64,000 nt of DNA from Candidatus Harpocratesius repetitus (GTDB lineage: Archaea; Asgardarchaeota; Lokiarchaeia; Sigyniarchaeales; Promethearchaeaceae): assembly GCA_021498095.1 (NCBI GenBank), contig JAIZWK010000001.1, positions 1,723,666-1,787,665 on the forward strand. The letters are read 5' to 3'. Under the pieces are notes generated by a model. The model had not been told where the DNA came from. It ran no database searches and saw only the letters and a list, made by a program, of their open reading frames with translations. Below are positions 57,664-64,000 of the stretch, piece by piece; position 1 is the first letter of the stretch, and every line of letters starts with the position of its first letter. The position numbers and the translations under genes are program-made.

Positions 57664-58767
57664 ATGAAGATTCAAATAAGAGAATACCTCAAAGTAAATA
57701 TTATGAAACTAAAAATAGGGATTATTGGCGCCGGATTTATTGCAGAGCGCCATATTCATGCATTTTGCCAGATTCCTGAAGTTGAAATTGCCGGTATCTG
57801 CTCTCGTAATACAGAAAAGGCACTAATACTTGCTCGAAAGTATAATATACAACCTGAAATTTTCTCAGATTATCAAATCCTTCTTAATCAAGAGTATGAT
57901 GCAGTTAGTATTTGTCTTCCAAATTATCTCCATAAAGATGTAGCAATTCAAGCGTTATCTAAAGGAATGCATGTATTTATTGAAAAACCTCTAGCACGAA
58001 CTGTTGCTGAAGGGGTTGAAATGATTCACGCAGCCAGAAAATCTCAGCGCATGATAATGTACTGCGAAAACAACATGTTTGCTCCTGCATTTGTGAAAGC
58101 AAAAGAATTGATTGATTCTGGTTCTATTGGAGATATTTTTATGGGAAGAGGGAGGGAACACCATTCAGGTCCGCATAGTGCTTGGTTTTATAAGAAACAT
58201 GATGCAGGGGGCGGTTCTCTTATCGATCTCGGTATTCATGATATTGCATGTATTGTATGGTTAACTGGTATGGATGTGAAAGAGGTATTTTGCCAAATAC
58301 AAACCAATCAACCCGATCGTCACGATTTTGGAAGGTGTGAAGTGGAAGATAATGCTATAGGAATTCTATATATGGAGAATGGTGCTCAAATTAGTATTGA
58401 AGAATCTTGGACTGTCCCCTCCAGTTTTGATGTGAAAATCGAATTATATGGTGAAAATGGCCAAATTATCGTGAATCCCAGCCGTATGGCTCCAATGGAA
58501 GTATTTTGTACTCAAGGCTATGGATATGCTGTTGAAAAAGCTAGTACCACCAAAGGATGGACTTTTCCTATCCCAGATGAAAATTCTACCTTTGGATATT
58601 TACAAGAAATGAACTACTTCGTTCGCTGTATCCAACAACAAAATTCAGAAATGAAAGTTTTCCCAGATGGAATTTTTGGCCTCAAAATTCTTGCTATAGT
58701 AGAAGCGATGTATGTATCAGCTCAATCAAGAAAAATTGAAAAAGTGGAATATCCATTAATAAACTAA
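57664..58767 (+). CDS. Gfo/Idh/MocA family oxidoreductase
   Basis: KIGIIGAGFIAERHIHAF, HVFIEKPLARTVAEGVEM, GGGSLIDLGIHDIACIVWL. Internal ATG at 57703 is a likely start. Confidence 0.94.
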   Translation: MKIQIREYLKVNIMKLKIGIIGAGFIAERHIHAFCQIPEVEIAGICSRNTEKALILARKYNIQPEIFSDYQILLNQEYDAVSICLPNYLHKDVAIQALSKGMHVFIEKPLARTVAEGVEMIHAARKSQRMIMYCENNMFAPAFVKAKELIDSGSIGDIFMGRGREHHSGPHSAWFYKKHDAGGGSLIDLGIHDIACIVWLTGMDVKEVFCQIQTNQPDRHDFGRCEVEDNAIGILYMENGAQISIEESWTVPSSFDVKIELYGENGQIIVNPSRMAPMEVFCTQGYGYAVEKASTTKGWTFPIPDENSTFGYLQEMNYFVRCIQQQNSEMKVFPDGIFGLKILAIVEAMYVSAQSRKIEKVEYPLIN

Positions 58768-58815
58768 GTGTGACTAAGTGAGAATGAATATTGTGATTAT
58801 CTTAAGTCTATATTT

Positions 58816-60567
58816 TCAATCCCATTGTCCTTGAGAGCGCAGTTCTTTGATTTTTTGATTTGCCATATTTCTTAAAGCAATATAATCAATTTTTTCAGTT
58901 CTATTAAGCGGCATCTCGTTATACTGTAAAATAACTACTAAATTCGGACGTTTATATGCCGCTAATCCCTTAGCTGCCTGTATAACTTCTTCTTCTGATA
59001 TGTGCTTACCTTTTTGTTGTTCTACAAAGGCGATGATAGCTTCACCGTAAACAGAATGCTTATGACCAACAATCCCGATATTTTCAACTTTATCCTTAAG
59101 TTTTTCTAGCAAAAATCCTTCTATTTCGGGTGGATATACATTATAGCCTTTTGATTTGATCATTAGTTTGGAACGGCCAACAATGTGGAGTCCTTTTTCA
59201 TCTATAAAACCTAAATCTCCCGTATAACACCAACCATCAGATGAGATTGTTTTTTTGGTATTTGTCGCGTCATTTACATATCCGAGAAACACTTGGGGAC
59301 CTGAAAAGCATATTTCTCCCACTTCACCTATTTGTTTTTCAGAACCCGAGGTTCCATCTGGATTCATTTCATTACGTATCGATATTGGGGTAATTGGCAT
59401 CGCATATCCCACACTTTCAGAGAGTAATTGAACATCGGCATCTTTTGGCGTGTATGTTGCCATCCCGGATAATTCTGTAAGACCCAATCCTGTTCCTATC
59501 TGGGGCGCCATTAACCTTAGTTTTTCAAGAAAAGGTCGTCCTACAGATTGTCCTCCATATATTGCAAATTTTAAAGAAGAGAGATCATAAGTATTGTAAT
59601 TTGGTAATCGCCATTCTAAATTAAATAAGGCAGGAATTTGGCCCAAAACAGTAATTTTATACTTTTGGATAACTTCTAAGCTAAGATCAGGTTTAAAAAG
59701 ATCTAAAACTATTGCTGTCCCTCCAAAGAAAAATGTAGTAATTAGTTGTTCGGCTTGACCTCCAACATGGCTTGGAGGAAGATTTACCAACATTACAAGA
59801 TCTTTATAACGTAGGTCAAATCCCCACCCCATACAAAGATTTTGAGCAGTAATTCCTTGATGTGAAAGCAAAGCAGGTTTTGGATATCCAGTAGACCCAG
59901 TTGTATAAATCACTTGACAACCATCTGTCTCTTGGATATTTGAATGCATTTTTTCATATGTCTCTAAAAGATCTTGGCGTTTTCCTTGATGAATGAGCAT
60001 ATATAATTGATGGGCTGATTTAGCAAAACTCCACGCAGAAATAACCGATTCTTCCCCTGCTTCTTCAATTAATTGATCTGGTTTGCTAAATTGTATAAAA
60101 TACTGCACACAATCCACATTATCACGAACTATTTGAACCATGGATTTAAAATCTGCTACATCAGTTTCCCCTAAATGAAAATACATTTTAGCTTTCACAA
60201 GAGAAAGGCATCGAACAACCTCTGTTGGTTTCAAACGAATATCCAAAGGAACATGAATTGCTCCGATTTTAAAACATGCATATTGAATGAATATATGTTC
60301 TGGGAGGAAAGGAAGGGATGTCGCAATAAAATCTCCTTTTTGAATGCCTAAATCTATTAATTTAAATGCTAAAGCAGTAGCATTTCTATCAAACTCTTGC
60401 CAAGTAAATTCTTGCCCTGTATTTGCCGAAACAAAAGCAACTTTGGTGGGTTGCTCTTTTGCCCATTTTTCAATAGCTTCATGCACAAGATGTCGATCAA
60501 AGTAATCATCTTCGTACATTTTCCATGTTACCATCGGTACACCATGTTTAAATTCTGGTTTTATCAT
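58816..60567 (-). CDS. Acyl-CoA synthetase (AMP-binding, ANL superfamily)
   Basis: VIYTTGSTGYPKPALLSH, GLTELSGMATYTP, GWCYTGDLGFIDEKGLHIVGRSKLMIKSKGYNVYPPEIE. Confidence 0.95.
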   Translation of the reverse strand: MIKPEFKHGVPMVTWKMYEDDYFDRHLVHEAIEKWAKEQPTKVAFVSANTGQEFTWQEFDRNATALAFKLIDLGIQKGDFIATSLPFLPEHIFIQYACFKIGAIHVPLDIRLKPTEVVRCLSLVKAKMYFHLGETDVADFKSMVQIVRDNVDCVQYFIQFSKPDQLIEEAGEESVISAWSFAKSAHQLYMLIHQGKRQDLLETYEKMHSNIQETDGCQVIYTTGSTGYPKPALLSHQGITAQNLCMGWGFDLRYKDLVMLVNLPPSHVGGQAEQLITTFFFGGTAIVLDLFKPDLSLEVIQKYKITVLGQIPALFNLEWRLPNYNTYDLSSLKFAIYGGQSVGRPFLEKLRLMAPQIGTGLGLTELSGMATYTPKDADVQLLSESVGYAMPITPISIRNEMNPDGTSGSEKQIGEVGEICFSGPQVFLGYVNDATNTKKTISSDGWCYTGDLGFIDEKGLHIVGRSKLMIKSKGYNVYPPEIEGFLLEKLKDKVENIGIVGHKHSVYGEAIIAFVEQQKGKHISEEEVIQAAKGLAAYKRPNLVVILQYNEMPLNRTEKIDYIALRNMANQKIKELRSQGQWD

Positions 60568-60579
60568 AACATTTCACCT

Positions 60580-61512
60580 TTATTTTCGGAATTCTTCCAA
60601 TTCTTTTTTTGAAGGAATATATGCCCCAGGGAATAATTCCTTGAGTTCTTGAACAGATGGTTGTCTACCATACTCGCACAACTCAAAAGCTTCTGCTTTC
60701 TTTATACGTTTTCCTGGAAAAGCTTTCTTCCAGAGTTTACGATAATCAGTTATTATCCTTGAAAACACTGAAATTATAAGCATTTCTAAAATTTCCAGTC
60801 TATTTTGAATATCATAATCTTCTGGAATTTGTTCTTCAAAATTTAGTGTCCAAGGGAGCCAATCCATCATTTGACTTTCATGATTTATCAAAGCAGCACT
60901 TTTTTGAGAGTATTCTTCTGTAATATCTAACATTATATTCGGAATGAAGGGATAAGGTTTTTGAAAATCATCATATGCATAACAAATTACTGGCATTTTT
61001 CTGGTTTTAGAAATTGGAGTGGCTGAACAATAATGTGGAACAATCAGCATATAACTTGCATCCATCACCAATTGGCCTGTATATCGATGATCTCGGTGAT
61101 AATCATAGGGACGGTGGGTTATAACTAAATCTGGGTCAAATTCTCGAATTACTCGCACTACCTTTTCAGTTTGCTCACGATTTACATATACATGCCCATC
61201 GTCTATATTAAGTGAGGTGTATTCTGCACCTAGTATTTTTGCAGATGCTTGAGCTTCCTTCTGACGAATTTCAGCTAAATCAATTTGATCTTTCTCATAA
61301 TGCCCAAGATTTCCATTTGTAAGTGAAACATATTTCACTTTATGCCCTCTAGATGTTAATTTAAGCGTTAAACCTCCCGTAAGCAAATCCGCATCATCCG
61401 GATGGGCACAAATTACCAACACCTTTAGTATTTTTTTTTGTTTTTCATCTCGTGGATAAATCCAAGAACAATTTAATGGCCACAATTGACTATCATATTC
61501 CTCTCCACTCAT
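60580..61512 (-). CDS. PIG-L/LmbE family deacetylase (second copy)
   Basis: LVICAHPDDADLLTGG, GHYEKDQIDLAEIRQKEAQASAKILGAEY, YDYHRDHRYTGQLVMDASYM. Confidence 0.95.
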   Translation of the reverse strand: MSGEEYDSQLWPLNCSWIYPRDEKQKKILKVLVICAHPDDADLLTGGLTLKLTSRGHKVKYVSLTNGNLGHYEKDQIDLAEIRQKEAQASAKILGAEYTSLNIDDGHVYVNREQTEKVVRVIREFDPDLVITHRPYDYHRDHRYTGQLVMDASYMLIVPHYCSATPISKTRKMPVICYAYDDFQKPYPFIPNIMLDITEEYSQKSAALINHESQMMDWLPWTLNFEEQIPEDYDIQNRLEILEMLIISVFSRIITDYRKLWKKAFPGKRIKKAEAFELCEYGRQPSVQELKELFPGAYIPSKKELEEFRK

Positions 61513-61572
61513 AATGTTTTATTAGTGATAGAAGAAAATAAATATATATTTGCAAAAAACGAAGGTAAATAA

Positions 61573-62076
61573 TGGATAACGAACAATCAATTAGAATGGT
61601 TGAGAGAAGATCTTTCTCGAAATCAAAATATGTGGAAATTCGTATATATGCATGTTCCAATGTATTCCACCGGTGATTACGGAAGCAATATTGAGTTGGT
61701 TAATCAACTTGAGCCGATTTTTGAAGAAAATAATGTGAATGCAGTATTTTATGGTCATGATCACCATTTTGAATCTTTTTATGTAAATCACACTTCTGCT
61801 CAAGGAATATATTATTTTGTGATAGGAACAGATGGAGCAGGCACAGATGATTTAATTGATAAAAATAAGAGGGGAGATTGTGCTTTGTCTAGCACTACTT
61901 TGAATATTTCAAATACAGAATATAACTATAACTGTTTCTACGGATCTGAATTTCAAATCTACGGTGAAATGAATTATGCATATATTAAAGTAAATGTTTT
62001 AGGAAATCAAGCCACATTTAGCGTGATAAGGAGTGCTGATGGCAGTGAAATCATAAAATTTACTCAAACAAAATAG
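61573..62076 (+). pseudogene. N-terminally truncated calcineurin-like metallophosphoesterase remnant
   Basis: Frame opens right after TAA with WITNNQLEWLREDLSRNQ...VYMHVPMYS...VNAVFYGHDHHFE. N-terminal metal motifs (DxH, GDxxD, GNHD) absent. Confidence 0.7.
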
Positions 62077-62156
62077 AATAAAAAATATAGTATCAGTTTT
62101 TTTTAGCAAATTTAACAATTTTATCAAAAATTCAGCTAATTGAAAAAAAATGATTT

Positions 62157-63761
62157 ATGATGAGAATAAAAAATCGAAAAAACTCGAATAAACCTTTTGA
62201 AAAATCAAACCCTACACCGAAATCATCAAAATCTACAAAATCTCGCGGATTAAAGATGATTCTTAATGATTACAAACCAATTTTATATTTTATTCCCCTA
62301 ATTATTCTTATTAGTTCCGATGATGCAACCCTCTTAGTAAATGAAGTTCTCATAATCGTTTTTTTTCAACTTGAAAATAATTTAACACCTTTTGGAATAC
62401 TTCTTGGAGTATCTCAAATTACCAAAGCGATATCGCTACTTATTTTTGGATATTTAGCTGATAAATTCCAACGAAAAAAATTATTACTTATTTCTTCTCT
62501 CTGCTGGGCAATTTCTGATATCATGATAAGTTTTTCTGAAAGTTTTGTTATGCTTTTTACATTTAGAGTTCTCAGTTCAGCATTTGCGGGAGCAGCAGCT
62601 TCAGTTATTTTGAGTCTTTTAGCCGATTCTTTTTCGAGCGATGATAGAGGGATGTCTTTTGCAATTTGGACCATGATCAGTACTATCGGTATTGCCATTG
62701 GAGGGATGCTTTGTAGTGCATTCAATAAAGTTACTGTGGATTTCGATGAATCTGCTGATGATTTTATTGCGCGTATAGCAAATATTCGCTCGACAAATTC
62801 TACTGAAATAATTCAACAATCTTGGCAAACTCCATTTTTAGTTTTTGGATTATTTGGATTAGGATTTATTTTTCTCGCAATGTTCTTTAAAGAGCCAAAA
62901 AGAGCTGCAAAAGAAAAAACTCTTGCAGATATTCTTGCTTATGATGAAGTTGATTACTCTAAATTTTATTCAATCAAATTAAGTGATTTAAAATATATTT
63001 GGAAAAGAAAAACGAATTTTTTCTTAGTTGTTAATTTTTTTGATACAATATTGGCAGGAATGTTGGTTGGTTATTTAATAATGTGGATTTCTGTTGATAT
63101 GGGATTTGATGTTAGCGATTCTTCATCTATTGGATATCTTCTTCTCTTTTTAATTCCGATTATCGGTGGTTTAATTTGGGGAAATTTCTTTTGGCCTAAA
63201 CGAGCAGATGAGGCAGTAAAGAAAGGAAAATTAACTGCTCGAGTTAGAACTGCCACATTTTTAGGTTGGGTTCATCTTCCCTTTCTATTATTGGGATTTG
63301 CATTTATTCCAAATTACCAAACAATGACTTTATTTAAAGGAGCTGTGGAGACTACTCCTTTTACTTTTGGTGTTGGATTAACTATCATGGGATTATTAAT
63401 AGGAATCGGTATGTCGTTTGAGATGGCTGTAGGACCTCTTCATTATTCTTCAATGGTCGATGTAAATTTACCAGAACATCGATCAACAATGATTGCTGCC
63501 GCTTCTTTTATGGATGCAATAGGACGTGCATTGGGAACAACTATCGGAGCTGTAATTATGGATTTTTTCATTGCACGTAATAGTCCAAGTCCAATTTCTG
63601 AAACTCTTCTTTTTTCTCTTATAACTTTTGGTGTTATTTCAGGTTTACTATGGCTTCCAATTTATAAATATGCAAACGGGGATTTTACTGAAGTATCTCG
63701 AATACTACAAGAAAGAAAAGAATTTCTGAAGCAACAACATGGAATATCTCAAGAGGAGTAG
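62157..63761 (+). CDS. MFS transporter
   Basis: LVNEVLIIVFFQLE...LISSLCWAISD; FGYLADKFQRKKLLL; ~12 TM. Confidence 0.88.
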   Translation: MMRIKNRKNSNKPFEKSNPTPKSSKSTKSRGLKMILNDYKPILYFIPLIILISSDDATLLVNEVLIIVFFQLENNLTPFGILLGVSQITKAISLLIFGYLADKFQRKKLLLISSLCWAISDIMISFSESFVMLFTFRVLSSAFAGAAASVILSLLADSFSSDDRGMSFAIWTMISTIGIAIGGMLCSAFNKVTVDFDESADDFIARIANIRSTNSTEIIQQSWQTPFLVFGLFGLGFIFLAMFFKEPKRAAKEKTLADILAYDEVDYSKFYSIKLSDLKYIWKRKTNFFLVVNFFDTILAGMLVGYLIMWISVDMGFDVSDSSSIGYLLLFLIPIIGGLIWGNFFWPKRADEAVKKGKLTARVRTATFLGWVHLPFLLLGFAFIPNYQTMTLFKGAVETTPFTFGVGLTIMGLLIGIGMSFEMAVGPLHYSSMVDVNLPEHRSTMIAAASFMDAIGRALGTTIGAVIMDFFIARNSPSPISETLLFSLITFGVISGLLWLPIYKYANGDFTEVSRILQERKEFLKQQHGISQEE

Positions 63762-63770
63762 AATTAATTA

Positions 63771-64000
63771 TGAACATTGCATTTGGAAAAATTATTATAA
63801 CTCCAAAAAATGATGGAGTTAATGTCCCTATGGCGGGATATACCCGGTCGTTTCCTGCTCAAGGTAAACTTGATGATATCTATGCACGTGGAATGCTAAT
63901 TGAAGAAGAACCTCCATTTGAAATATCTAATTCTTCTAATTCTTCTAAATCAATTGAATCACTTGAATCACCAAAACGCTTTCTCATACTTAGTCTCGAT
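63771..64000 (+). CDS. 5' part of a neutral/alkaline ceramidase N-domain-like protein (runs off window)
   Basis: MNIAFGKIIITPKNDGVNVPMAGYTRSFPAQGKLDDIYARGMLIEEEPPF. Confidence 0.6.

Noticed and set aside
1-64000. tRNA or rRNA genes
   Set aside because: No T-arm GGTTCRANYCC/acceptor pairing or rRNA signature recognised in the intergenic regions by eye; a tRNAscan-SE run would be needed to exclude split or intron-containing tRNAs.

Overview
This is an AT-rich, densely coding archaeal chromosome window that is probably from an Asgard (Promethearchaeota) lineage. That placement is inferred from a MPN+/JAMM (Rpn11/CSN5-like) metalloprotease, Roadblock/LC7-type proteins (one apparently tandem), ribosomal protein eS26, canonical and divergent TFB, TBP and Gar1. 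Other recognisable genes are CTP synthase, RNase Z, archaetidylserine decarboxylase, two-subunit fumarase, threonyl-tRNA synthetase, Taw1/TYW1, EngB, a CDP-alcohol phosphatidyltransferase, a large MacB/FtsX-like ABC exporter locus, endonuclease IV, and an accessory aminosugar-like cluster (54.4-64 kb: DegT aminotransferase, SIS isomerase, two PIG-L deacetylases, Gfo/Idh, acyl-CoA synthetase, MFS, ceramidase-like start). I recognised no rRNA, tRNA or CRISPR array. The strongest second-look regions are: (i) about 29.1-30.4 kb, with a strongly structured, GC-rich candidate ncRNA next to a decayed IS607-type serine resolvase; (ii) a Taw1 gene with an internal winged-helix-like insertion; (iii) a receiver-domain protein with a Glu at the phospho-Asp position; (iv) a TFB paralogue with an atypical His-rich half zinc ribbon; (v) a split partial duplication of the nfo upstream/5' region at 50.1 and 51.1 kb; (vi) the aminosugar/PIG-L cluster; (vii) a twin-TATA tbp promoter and an intragenic codon-style shift in tbp. 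No database search or folding program was run. All family calls come from motif reading.
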